Assembly (NCBI GenBank): GCA_965199875.1
Contig: OZ241346.1
Location: forward strand, 2,728,001 to 2,792,000
Direction of reading: 5' to 3'
From: VXYL01 sp965199875
GTDB lineage: Bacteria; Pseudomonadota; Gammaproteobacteria; Pseudomonadales; Azotimanducaceae
DNA length: 64,000 nt
The position numbers were made by a program, and so were the translations under genes. Every line of letters begins with the position of its first letter. Position 1 is the first letter of the stretch. The notes below the pieces were generated by a model that was not told the DNA's origin, ran no database searches, and saw only the letters and a list, made by a program, of their open reading frames with translations. Below are positions 1 to 7,595 of the stretch, in pieces.

Positions 1-73
1 CCGTCACCGGCGAATAATCGGCGGCGGACGCCGCCCAACTCGCAAGCAGCAACGCTGCCGTTGGCAATCTCAC
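1..73 (-). CDS. N-terminus of an exported protein, probably a PQQ-dependent dehydrogenase (cut by window edge)
   Basis: Reading leftward from a GTG at 73, the frame encodes a short signal peptide (Arg-Leu near the start, an Ala/Leu-rich core, cleavage likely after Ala-Ser-Ala) and then the mature start ADYSPVT before the window ends. An AAGGAGG-type ribosome binding site lies just upstream at about 80-86. Mature N-termini of the Y(S/T)PVT type are common in quinoprotein alcohol dehydrogenases, which oxidise substrates in the periplasm. That family call is inference from about seven residues. The Rieske gene lies 67 bp upstream in the same direction, so an electron-transfer pair is plausible. 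It could instead be another exported protein. Confidence 0.5.
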   Translation of the reverse strand, partial: MRLPTAALLLASWAASAADYSPVT

Positions 74-140
74 CTCTACCCCTCCTTGCGGCACGAACCC
101 GAACGCCGAGCTTGGCGGATAGCGGCGCTGCGGGCAAGCG

Positions 141-743
141 TCACGGCGGCGCTGGGCCGACTCGGCGGGAGAAACCGCCGGCGACTTGAAAGGCGCCGTC
201 CGCCAACGCCACCTCGAGCATGGCCAGGGGCTTCGGCGCCGGACCGTTCACCACCCGCGCCGCATCCTGGACGTCGAACTCCGAGCCGTGGCACGGACAC
301 ACCAGACGCCGGGTTTCGCCGCGCCAGCCGTTCACTTCGCAGCCGGTATGCGTGCAGGCCGCCGAGTAGACCAGGAACGCGCCGTTCGCATCCGCCACCG
401 CATAGCTTCGCGCCTTCCCGGAGACGGCCTCGGCGTCCACCCGAACCACCACCAGCTGGTTGTGCAGCGAGCCGTCGCGAACCAGCCGAATGGCAGGTTC
501 CATCGAGAAGGCGGCCAACGGTTCGTCGCCCACTTCCTCCGTGGCGATGGGCTGCGCCGCGTTGGCGCCGAATGCGTGAACCAGGATGTCGCCCAGCTGC
601 GGCTTCATGCGCCGAGGCTTCTTTGGCGCGGCCAAGGCGCTGGCAGCCGCGCCGCTGCCGGCGATCATCAACCGCCGCCGACTGAGCGCCTTTGAGGTGC
701 CGTGCGGCGCAGGCCAAGATTCGGCCGAGCGTTCGGTGTTCAT
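141..743 (-). CDS. Tat-exported Rieske [2Fe-2S] protein
   Basis: The 200-residue product has a twin-arginine-type signal (SRRRLMIAGSGAAASALA, residues 21-38) and a C-terminal Rieske fold. The cluster ligands are visible as C130-x-H132 and C149-x-x-H152, with C135 and C151 placed for the usual disulfide. The protein should be folded with its cluster in the cytoplasm and exported to the periplasm or membrane. It is close in size to the iron-sulfur subunit of cytochrome bc1, but no cytochrome b or c1 gene follows. Instead the next gene begins an exported, possibly PQQ-type protein, so a stand-alone electron-transfer subunit is more likely. The ATG at 743 is chosen because it places the Tat motif close to the N-terminus. 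Confidence 0.85.
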   Translation of the reverse strand: MNTERSAESWPAPHGTSKALSRRRLMIAGSGAAASALAAPKKPRRMKPQLGDILVHAFGANAAQPIATEEVGDEPLAAFSMEPAIRLVRDGSLHNQLVVVRVDAEAVSGKARSYAVADANGAFLVYSAACTHTGCEVNGWRGETRRLVCPCHGSEFDVQDAARVVNGPAPKPLAMLEVALADGAFQVAGGFSRRVGPAPP

Positions 744-786
744 TTCCGCTAGCCTATCAGCCTTTCCGCCTAGTCGAAGTTCAACC

Positions 787-2079
787 TTGAAGCACACGCC
801 AACGTCGCTCGAAGACGCCGGGCGCAATCGCGCTCGGCTCGCCGCCAACGATCCCGAAGTCTACGCCGCGCTCGCCGGGGAGGAAGCCCGCCAGCGCGCC
901 GGCATCGAACTCATCCCGTCGGAGAACTACACCTATCCCGAGGTGCTGGCGGCGCTGGGTTCGGTGTTCACCAACAAGTACTCGGAAGGCTACCCGGGGC
1001 GCCGCTACTACGGCGGCCAGGAATACACGGACGCCATCGAGCGGCTGGCGCAGAGCCGCGCCCGGACGCTGTTCGGCGCGGAACATGCCAACGTGCAGCC
1101 GCTCTCCGGCGCGCCGATGAACGCCGCCGTCTACCTGGCCATGCTGGAACCCGGCGACACCGTGCTGGGCATGGACCTCTCCCACGGCGGCCACCTGACC
1201 CACGGTGCGCCGGTCTCGCACATGGGCACGCTGTACAACTGGGTGCGCTACAAGACCGATCCCGTGCGCCAAGGGCGCATCGACTTCGACGAGCTGCGTG
1301 CGACCGCCAAGGAGTGCCAGCCGAAGCTGATCGTCTGCGGCTACTCGTCCTATCCCCGGGACTACGACTACGCCGAGTTCAAGGCCATCGCCGACGAAGT
1401 CGGCGCACTGACCATGGCCGACATCTCCCACATCGGCGGCCTGGTCGCCGCTGGCGTCATGCGCAATCCCTGCGAGCACGACTTCGACTTCGTCACCACC
1501 ACCACGCACAAGTCGCTGCGCGGGCCGCGCGGGGGACTGATCCTGTGCAAGAACCAGTTTCGCCGCGACATCGACCGTTCCGTGTTTCCCGGCCTGCAAG
1601 GCGGGCCGCACATGAACCAGGTGGCCGGCACGGCGATCGCCCTCGGCAAGGCGATGCAGCCGGCGTTCAAGGACTACGCCCAGGCCGTGCTGGCCAACGC
1701 CAAGGCCTTGGCGGCGGCGCTGATGGAGCACCACGCCGAACTGGTCACCGACGGCACGGACAACCACCTGATGGTGCTGGACTGCGCGCGCAGTTTCGGC
1801 ATGGACGGACGCACCGCCGAGGAAACGCTGGACAAGGTAGCCATCACCTGCAACAAGCAGGTGGTGCCGGACGACCCCAACCCGCCGCTGCGCCCAAGCG
1901 GCATTCGCCTGGGCACGCCAGCGGCCACTACCCGGGGCATGCGCGGCGAAGACATGCATCGCCTGGCGGCGTGGATCGCCCTAGCGCTGCGCAGCCACGA
2001 CGACGAAGGCGCACTGGCCAAGATCAAGGCGGAAGTGGAGGAAGCCTGCCTGAGGTTTCCGGTGCCCGGCATCGCCTAG
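787..2079 (+). CDS. glyA: Serine hydroxymethyltransferase
   Basis: This PLP enzyme interconverts serine and glycine while charging tetrahydrofolate with a one-carbon unit, in the cytoplasm. The 430 residues match the usual length of about 417-430. Visible family motifs are ELIPSENYTYPEVL near residue 41, the EGYPG(R)RYYGG segment at 67-77, and VTTTTHKSLRGPRGG with the PLP lysine K242. No ATG lies early in the frame; the TTG at 787 gives the right N-terminal length and sits 44 bp from the divergent Rieske start. An earlier start would overlap that gene. The following gene is convergent, so glyA appears monocistronic. Confidence 0.93.
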   Translation: MKHTPTSLEDAGRNRARLAANDPEVYAALAGEEARQRAGIELIPSENYTYPEVLAALGSVFTNKYSEGYPGRRYYGGQEYTDAIERLAQSRARTLFGAEHANVQPLSGAPMNAAVYLAMLEPGDTVLGMDLSHGGHLTHGAPVSHMGTLYNWVRYKTDPVRQGRIDFDELRATAKECQPKLIVCGYSSYPRDYDYAEFKAIADEVGALTMADISHIGGLVAAGVMRNPCEHDFDFVTTTTHKSLRGPRGGLILCKNQFRRDIDRSVFPGLQGGPHMNQVAGTAIALGKAMQPAFKDYAQAVLANAKALAAALMEHHAELVTDGTDNHLMVLDCARSFGMDGRTAEETLDKVAITCNKQVVPDDPNPPLRPSGIRLGTPAATTRGMRGEDMHRLAAWIALALRSHDDEGALAKIKAEVEEACLRFPVPGIA

Positions 2080-2148
2080 CTTGGGTGCAAGAATACCTAC
2101 GGCGTTGCCCCGCGCATGAGAACCTCGGCCGGGGTGCCAGTGCTTCGG

Positions 2149-2991
2149 CTAATTGCCGGGCCTTTGGCCTGACGGCGCGGGTTCCACGGCGGCCCGGAAG
2201 GCGTCGATCAGCGCGTCGAGCACCTCGTTCGGGCGTTCGCTCAGCATTGCGTGGCCGCAGCCGGGCAGAACCCGCGTCTGGGCCTGCGGCATTCCTTCGG
2301 CGAACGCCAGGGCGGCGCGGCTTGGCGTCATCCGATCCGCTTCGCCAGCCACCACCAGCAGCGGGCAGTGGATGTCGCCCTCGGCAGGCGGCGTCGGCGC
2401 GTAGTTGTTGCAGGCGTTCAAGTCGGCGTGGAAGACGCCGGGCGCCGCGCGTTCCAGCAGCCGTTCTCCGGTGCCGACCATCCATATGCCTGGGTTGGCG
2501 TTGGCGCCCAGGGTTCCTCCGGGGCTGTGGCTCCAGCCGTTGGCCATGTCGATGGCGGCGTGGTGGTCGTCGGCGGCCGCGGCCAGCAGCGGCTTGCCGA
2601 CCGGCATCGGCGCGGACGTTCCGAACAGCGCTAGGGTTTGGCAGCGTCCTGGGTTGGATTTGGCGAACTCCCAGGCGACCAGCGACCCCATGCTGTGCCC
2701 GGCCACGGCGGCACTCTGCACCTCGCAGTGGTCCAGAACCGCAGCGAGCCAGCTCGACATGGCCTCGATGGACGGCAGCGGCGGGCCTTCGGAACGCCCG
2801 TGGCCCGGCAGGTCCACGGCCAGAACGCGCCATCCCCGGCGGGCGAAGTGCCGGGCCGGCAGCGTCCAGACGGTGTGGTCCATGCCAGCGCCGTGAACGA
2901 ATGCAGCGCTTGATGCACCGGCCTGCGCCTTGGCGGTGCCGTTGCCGACGTAGGCGACGCGGCCGTCGATGCGGATGCGAACGCCGCTCAT
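2149..2991 (-). CDS. Alpha/beta hydrolase
   Basis: A 280-residue alpha/beta-hydrolase-fold protein without a signal peptide. It shows the oxyanion segment FVHGAG (31-36), the nucleophile elbow GHSMGS with S100, the acid in VAGEADRM, and the catalytic histidine in GCGHAM near the C-terminus. The substrate cannot be inferred. Its ATG overlaps the TGA of metY (ATGA at 2988-2991), so the two are translationally coupled. It is not a MetX homoserine acetyltransferase: it is too short and lacks the lid insertion. The neighbourhood nevertheless suggests activity on a small ester or thioester linked to sulfur metabolism. Confidence 0.85.
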   Translation of the reverse strand: MSGVRIRIDGRVAYVGNGTAKAQAGASSAAFVHGAGMDHTVWTLPARHFARRGWRVLAVDLPGHGRSEGPPLPSIEAMSSWLAAVLDHCEVQSAAVAGHSMGSLVAWEFAKSNPGRCQTLALFGTSAPMPVGKPLLAAAADDHHAAIDMANGWSHSPGGTLGANANPGIWMVGTGERLLERAAPGVFHADLNACNNYAPTPPAEGDIHCPLLVVAGEADRMTPSRAALAFAEGMPQAQTRVLPGCGHAMLSERPNEVLDALIDAFRAAVEPAPSGQRPGN

Positions 2992-4298
2992 GCGCGGGCT
3001 GCCCGGCGCAAGGCGCGATCCAGATCGTCGATGAGATCCTGCGGGTCTTCCAGCCCGATGGACAGCCGCACCATGCCCTCGCCGATGCCCGCGGCGGCCA
3101 GCGCGTCGGCGTCCATGCGATGGTGCGTGGTGCTCGCCGGATGGATCACCAGCGACTTGGCATCGCCGATGTTGGCGAGGTGGGAGAACAGCGTCAGGCT
3201 TTCGATGAACGCCTGTCCAGCAGTGCGCCCGCCTTTCAGCTCGAAACTGAACACCGCTCCAGCGCCCTTGGGAAGCAGCGTTCGCGCCAGCTCGCAGTCT
3301 GGATGGCCCGGCAGCTCTGGATAGCTTACCGACGCCACGGCGTCGTGCGCCGCCAGATGGCGCGCCACGGCGCGGGTGTTCTCCACATGCCGCGCCATGC
3401 GCAAAGGCAGCGTCTCCAGGCCTTGCAGGACGTGAAAGGCGGTGGTGGGCGCCATGCAGGCGCCGAAGTCGCGCAGACCCTCCCGGCGGGCGCGGGTGAG
3501 AAACGCCTGCGGCCCGAACTCTTCGGCGAACACCAGGCCGTGGAAGCCGTCGTAGGGTTCCGTGAGGGTTGCGAACCTGCCGGAAGCCTCCCAGTCGAAG
3601 ACGCCGCCATCCACCACCAGGCCGCCGATGACGATGCCGTGGCCAGAGAGAAACTTGGTCGCCGAATGAATCACGATGTCCGCGCCCAGCGCAACTGGCT
3701 GGCACAGATACGGAGTGGCGAACGTCGCATCGACCACCAGCGGCAGGCCGGCACGGTGCGCCACCGCCGCCACCTTGGGGATGTCCAGCACTTCGAGGCC
3801 CGGATTGCCCAGAACTTCGCCGAACAGCAGCCGCGTGTTTTCCCGCACGGCGCCGTCGAAGGCCTCGGGCGAGCGCGGGTCCACGAAGGTGGTGTCGATG
3901 CCGAAGCGGGGCAGCGTGTACTCCAGCAGATTGTGCGTGCCGCCGTAGAGCGAGCGCGACGCGACGATGTGATCCCCGGCGCCAAGCAGCGTCGCCACCG
4001 TCAAGTGCATCGCCGCCTGGCCGCTGGCCGTGGCGATGGCGCCAACGCCGCCTTCGAGGGCGCTGATGCGTTCTTCCAGCACGGCGTTGGTGGGATTGGA
4101 CAGCCGCGAGTAGACGTGCCCGGCGCGTTCGATGTTGAACAGCCCGACGGCGAAGTCCGTGTCCGGGAAGACGAACGCCGCGGACTGGTAGATGGGCGTG
4201 GCGCGGGCGCCGGTTGCCGGGTCCGGGCGCTGGCCGGCGTGCAGGGCGAGGGTGTCGAAGCCGGTGCGCCGGGGCGAGCGATGTGGCGAGTCCGTCAT
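2988..4298 (-). CDS. metY: O-acetylhomoserine sulfhydrylase (aminocarboxypropyltransferase)
   Basis: A PLP-dependent Cys/Met metabolism enzyme of 436 residues. It makes homocysteine from O-acetylhomoserine and sulfide in the cytoplasm. Diagnostic segments are the N-terminal TLALHAGQ(R)PDP, the cofactor loop TASGQAA near 91-97, LVVDATFATPY at 187-197 with the PLP-pairing D190, and the Schiff-base lysine in HSATKFLSGHG (K215). The extra insertion compared with MetB/MetZ and the length above 425 favour MetY. It heads a two-gene unit with the overlapping hydrolase. Alternatives in the same superfamily, such as MetZ or cystathionine gamma-synthase, are normally near 390 residues. Confidence 0.9.
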   Translation of the reverse strand: MTDSPHRSPRRTGFDTLALHAGQRPDPATGARATPIYQSAAFVFPDTDFAVGLFNIERAGHVYSRLSNPTNAVLEERISALEGGVGAIATASGQAAMHLTVATLLGAGDHIVASRSLYGGTHNLLEYTLPRFGIDTTFVDPRSPEAFDGAVRENTRLLFGEVLGNPGLEVLDIPKVAAVAHRAGLPLVVDATFATPYLCQPVALGADIVIHSATKFLSGHGIVIGGLVVDGGVFDWEASGRFATLTEPYDGFHGLVFAEEFGPQAFLTRARREGLRDFGACMAPTTAFHVLQGLETLPLRMARHVENTRAVARHLAAHDAVASVSYPELPGHPDCELARTLLPKGAGAVFSFELKGGRTAGQAFIESLTLFSHLANIGDAKSLVIHPASTTHHRMDADALAAAGIGEGMVRLSIGLEDPQDLIDDLDRALRRAARA

Positions 4299-4368
4299 CG
4301 GCCCATCCTACACCAGCCGATGCTGGGCAAGCCGGGCTGGATGCGCTGTGCGACTGGCGTTGGACGGC

Positions 4369-4569
4369 TCACTCGGCCTTTCCCTCGAGATCCTCGGACA
4401 TCACGTCTTCCAGCTTCTCGCCGGGGATCCGGTAGCTCTCGCTGGCCCAGCCGCCGAAGTCGAGCAGCCGGCAGCGTTCCGAGCAGAACGGCCGATGCTT
4501 GTTGGCCGCCGACCACGGCGTGGACTTGCGGCAGGTCGGGCAGCGCACCAGGCGCGCGGGTTCGGTCAT
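4369..4569 (-). CDS. yacG: DNA gyrase inhibitor / zinc protein YacG
   Basis: A 66-residue protein with a treble-clef zinc site, CPTC (10-13) and CSERC (29-33), followed by the conserved RLLDFGGWASESYRIPG segment. In E. coli YacG binds GyrB and inhibits gyrase. The cysteine spacing and the motif after the second pair are close to diagnostic. The ATG at 4569 is chosen over an upstream in-frame codon because it gives the canonical length. It is transcribed away from the NIPSNAP gene. Confidence 0.93.
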   Translation of the reverse strand: MTEPARLVRCPTCRKSTPWSAANKHRPFCSERCRLLDFGGWASESYRIPGEKLEDVMSEDLEGKAE

Positions 4570-4654
4570 CGCGGGCTCGCGGCGTGGTTCCGTCGGCGCG
4601 AGACTACCGCAAGTTGCTTCGCCAGATTGGTTTTCAAGCCGCGGTCGCTTGCTG

Positions 4655-4660
4655 TATAAC
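4655..4660 (+). promoter_or_regulatory. Possible -10 element upstream of the NIPSNAP-amidase unit
   Basis: A TATAAC hexamer sits about 40 bp before the NIPSNAP start, within the short gap shared with divergent yacG. The candidate -35 about 17 bp upstream (TTTCAA-like) is poor. The position is right for a promoter of the downstream pair, but this rests on one hexamer only. Confidence 0.25.
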
Positions 4661-4697
4661 GCTTGGCGGCGCACACGGGATACCAAGAGGAGGGCAA

Positions 4698-5012
4698 GTG
4701 TTCTACGAATTGCGACGCTACACGATCAACGCCGGCAAAATGGACGAGTGGGTGCGGTTCATGGAGGAAACCATCATCCCGTTCCAAATCGCCAAGGGCA
4801 TGGTGATCGCCGGCAGCTTCCGCGGCGAAGACGACACCACCTACGTGTGGATGCGCCGCTTCGCCTCCGAGGAAGAGCGCAAGCGGCTCTACGAAGCGGT
4901 CTACCAGACCGACCACTGGAAGAACGAGATCGCGCCCCGCGTGGCCGAGCTGATGCAGCCGGACATCGACGTGACGCGCATCGTGCCGACGCCTCGCTCG
5001 GTGGTCAGCTGA
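4698..5012 (+). CDS. NIPSNAP-domain protein
   Basis: A 104-residue ferredoxin-fold protein. Family features are the N-terminal FYELRRYTINAGKMDEWV, the central VIAGSF segment and YVWMRRF(A/E)S(E)EER. A GTG start at 4698 is preceded at the proper distance by AAGAGGAGGG. NIPSNAP proteins are often encoded beside small-molecule degrading enzymes, and here the amidase begins 2 bp after the stop, so the two are probably co-transcribed. The biochemical role of bacterial NIPSNAP proteins is unsettled. Confidence 0.88.
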   Translation: MFYELRRYTINAGKMDEWVRFMEETIIPFQIAKGMVIAGSFRGEDDTTYVWMRRFASEEERKRLYEAVYQTDHWKNEIAPRVAELMQPDIDVTRIVPTPRSVVS

Positions 5013-5014
5013 CC

Positions 5015-6460
5015 ATGGACGACATCGCGTTCTCGAGCGCCACCCGGCTGGCGCAGAAGATCAAGCAGAAGGCGATCGGCTGCACGGAACTGCTGACGCT
5101 CTACGTCGAGCGGATGCAGCGCTTCAACCCGGCGCTGAACGCCATCGTCGTGCAACGTGTGGACGAAGCGATGCAGCGCGCCAAGGAAGCGGACGCGGCG
5201 CTGGCCAAGGGCGAGGACTGGGGGCCGCTGCACGGCGTGCCGATGACGGTGAAGGAGTCCTACGACGTTGCCGGAACCCCCACCACCTGGGGCAGCCCGC
5301 AGCTGAAGGACAACATCGCCAGCAAGGACGCGCTCGCCATCGCCCGCCTCAAGGCCGCTGGCGCCGTGGTCTTCGGCAAAACCAACGTGCCCTTGATGCT
5401 CTCGGACTTCCAAAGCTACAACGACGTCTACGGCACGACGAACAACCCGTGGGACGTCAAGCGCGCGCCGGGCGGTTCTTCCGGCGGTTCGGCAGCGGCG
5501 CTGGCCGCGGGCATGACCGGCCTGGAGACCGGCTCCGACATCGGCGGTTCCATCCGCAATCCGGCGCACTTCTGCGGCGTCTTCGGGCACAAGCCCACTT
5601 GGAATCTGCTGCCGCCGCGCGGCCATGCCATGCCGGGCGTCTTGACCCCGTCCGACATCTCGGTGATCGGCCCGCTGGCCCGATCCGCGGCGGATCTGCG
5701 CACCGCGGTTGAAGTCATGGCCGGCCCGGACGAAATTGCCAGCCGCGGCATCCAGCTTCGCCTGCCCTCGCTGACCAAGGCCCTCGGCGATCTCAAGGTG
5801 GCCGTCTGGCGAGACGACGCCATGGCGGTGGTGGATGCGTCCGTTGCCCAGCAGGTGGACGGCGTGGCGCAAGCGCTGGCCGACGCCGGCGCCAGCGTGG
5901 ACTTCGACGCCCGGCCGGTGGAGGCGGAACACGCCCACACCGTCTACCAGTGCCTGCTGCAAGCCACCATGTCCGCCCGCCTGCCGGAAGAACGCTACCA
6001 GACGATACTGCGCCAGGTTGAAGCGCTGCCCGACGACGACACCAGCTTGGCGGCGGCGATCCAGCGTTCCCAGGTGGCGCGCTTTCGCGATTGGACGGCG
6101 AACAACGAGCGGCGCACGCATCTGCGTTGGCGTTGGCACGAGTTCTTCCAGCGCTTCGACGTGCTGCTGGCGCCGATCATGTCCACTTCGGCCTTTGCCC
6201 ACGACCATCGCCCGTTCGGCGAACGCACGGTGACGGTGAACGGTCAGCAGGAGCCCTACTTCAATCAGGTCTTCTGGGCTGGGCTCGCCAGCGCCACCTA
6301 CCTGCCGGCGACGGTGGTTCCCGCTGGCCAGGACGACGCAGGACTGCCCATCGGCGTGCAGATCATCGGCCCGGAGTACGGCGATCTGACGACCATCGGC
6401 GTGGCCAGGCTGCTGGAGGAATCCGGCAAGGCGTTCGTGGCGCCGCCGAACTATCGCTGA
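5015..6460 (+). CDS. Amidase-signature family amidohydrolase
   Basis: A 481-residue cytoplasmic enzyme of the amidase-signature family, which hydrolyses amides through a Ser-cisSer-Lys triad. K80 lies in GVPMTVKESYD, the glycine/serine-rich loop GGSSGGSAAA covers 153-162 with the cis-serine at 155 or 156, and the nucleophile is S179 in SDIGGSI. There is no adjacent GatC or GatB, and the C-terminal half lacks a recognisable GatA tRNA-binding arrangement, so a catabolic amidase is more likely than the GatCAB subunit. It starts 2 bp after the NIPSNAP stop, indicating an operon. The substrate is unknown. Confidence 0.88.
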   Translation: MDDIAFSSATRLAQKIKQKAIGCTELLTLYVERMQRFNPALNAIVVQRVDEAMQRAKEADAALAKGEDWGPLHGVPMTVKESYDVAGTPTTWGSPQLKDNIASKDALAIARLKAAGAVVFGKTNVPLMLSDFQSYNDVYGTTNNPWDVKRAPGGSSGGSAAALAAGMTGLETGSDIGGSIRNPAHFCGVFGHKPTWNLLPPRGHAMPGVLTPSDISVIGPLARSAADLRTAVEVMAGPDEIASRGIQLRLPSLTKALGDLKVAVWRDDAMAVVDASVAQQVDGVAQALADAGASVDFDARPVEAEHAHTVYQCLLQATMSARLPEERYQTILRQVEALPDDDTSLAAAIQRSQVARFRDWTANNERRTHLRWRWHEFFQRFDVLLAPIMSTSAFAHDHRPFGERTVTVNGQQEPYFNQVFWAGLASATYLPATVVPAGQDDAGLPIGVQIIGPEYGDLTTIGVARLLEESGKAFVAPPNYR

Positions 6461-6508
6461 AGCGAAACGGGCGAAGATCGGCTGCCGGGCGCCGACGGAC
6501 GCGGCGGC

Positions 6509-6703
6509 TCAGGGCCAAAGTTCGCCGGCGCCTACCGCTCGGGCGAAGCGCTGCGCGGGCCAGACCTCGATGCCGTCCGCCGAGCGCAGCGATCGCCGCC
6601 CGCCGTAGACGATCAGGCGCCGCGTCATGCCGGGCAGATCGCCGATGGTGCGCAGCCCCTTGAGCAGAGAGGCGGCGTAGCGCTGCTGATAACTGGCCGC
6701 CAT
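6509..6703 (-). pseudogene. C-terminal fragment of a DUF4143-type AAA ATPase
   Basis: The 64-residue frame carries the pattern LKGLRTIGDLPGMTRRLIVYGG, then SADGIEVWPAQRFA. This resembles the C-terminal nuclease-like end of DUF4143 ATPases, which are normally about 380-450 residues. No Walker motifs or upstream continuation are visible, and the frame closes after an ATG at 6703. I read it as a relic left by deletion rather than a functional small gene. It sits at the start of an accessory patch. Confidence 0.5.
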
Positions 6704-6823
6704 GCCGTCAGTTATCCACGAAAAATGACGACATGGTAGTCAGTGTGCTTTTTTGGAGTTTCGCCGCAAAAGCGCGTGTACTTTCCCGAAAAATCGCTGT
6801 CCGTTCGTCAGTATGATGAGGCT

Positions 6824-7396
6824 GTGGAAGAGGACCAGGCCAGCGATGCGTTGCGACTGCTGCGAGCGGCACCCGACCCGCGGCGGCGGCGAATGCTGGC
6901 CTTGGGGCTGCTCACCAAGGAGCTGGCCAAACACGACATCGTGCCGATCCTGGTTGGCGGCGGCGCACTCGAGTTCTACACGTCGGGAGGCTACGCAACG
7001 GCGGACATGGACCTCGCGTTGCCGACCTCCAAAGAGGTTGGCGCGGCGTTCGCCGACTTGGGGTTCGAACGCGAGGGCCGCTACTGGTACCACGCGGAGC
7101 TCGATCTGCTGTTCGAGGCGCCCGCGCCGGCGGGGCTGCCGGGCGAGGACGCGCCGAGAACGGAGGCGGAGATAGACGGCTTGCGCGTCGTCGTGATTGG
7201 CGTCGAAGATCTGCTGATCGACAGACTGCGGGCGTGGGTGCATTGGCGCAGCGACGAGGACGGTCGCTGGGCGAGACGCTTGGCGTTGCTGTACAGCGAG
7301 CGCATCGACTGGCACTACGTCCAGGAGCGAGTCGCCAAAGACCCCGACGAGGCCCGGGCGGTGGCACAGCTGCACGAGGAGGCGGAGAATCCATGA
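6824..7396 (+). CDS. Nucleotidyltransferase-like protein
   Basis: A protein of about 190 residues. A GGG loop (45-47) is followed by YATADMDLALP (57-67), which resembles the Gly-x-x(n)-D-x-D active site of minimal nucleotidyltransferases, here with D61 and D63. The C-terminal half has a conserved block with RLRAWVHW. GTG at 6824 is chosen; an in-frame GTG at 6743 would add 27 residues that do not resemble the domain. Its stop overlaps the ATG of the next gene (ATGA at 7393-7396), so the two are translationally coupled. The pair may act as a toxin-antitoxin-like or tRNA/nucleotide-modifying module, but I do not recognise a characterised relative. Confidence 0.7.
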   Translation: MEEDQASDALRLLRAAPDPRRRRMLALGLLTKELAKHDIVPILVGGGALEFYTSGGYATADMDLALPTSKEVGAAFADLGFEREGRYWYHAELDLLFEAPAPAGLPGEDAPRTEAEIDGLRVVVIGVEDLLIDRLRAWVHWRSDEDGRWARRLALLYSERIDWHYVQERVAKDPDEARAVAQLHEEAENP

Positions 7397-7581
7397 ACTA
7401 CGACGACTTCCAGCGCGACGTGCAACGGCGCAAGCGCGAACGCTGGGCGAAGATTCTCGCTAGCGAACCGCCGGGCCGCGTCGCCGGACGGCGGCCCCGG
7501 GACCCCGACAAGGAGCGCATCCTGCTGAAACTCGATCGGGCGCGGCTGGCGCGAGAGACGCAGACCGACTCGACTCGATAG
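7393..7581 (+). CDS. Small basic protein coupled to the nucleotidyltransferase-like gene
   Basis: This 62-residue, strongly charged protein (many Arg and Lys) begins MNYDDFQRDVQRRKRERWAK. It overlaps the preceding gene by 4 bp and ends 15 bp before the converging gltD stop. No known domain is recognised. Size, charge and coupling fit an antitoxin or partner peptide for the upstream protein. Confidence 0.65.
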   Translation: MNYDDFQRDVQRRKRERWAKILASEPPGRVAGRRPRDPDKERILLKLDRARLARETQTDSTR

Positions 7582-7595
7582 TTTGCGGGTTGCGC

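Noticed and set aside
1314..5012. A 1232-codon plus-strand frame across glyA, metY and yacG
   Set aside because: Mostly a shadow frame; only its last 104 codons (from 4698) encode a real protein.
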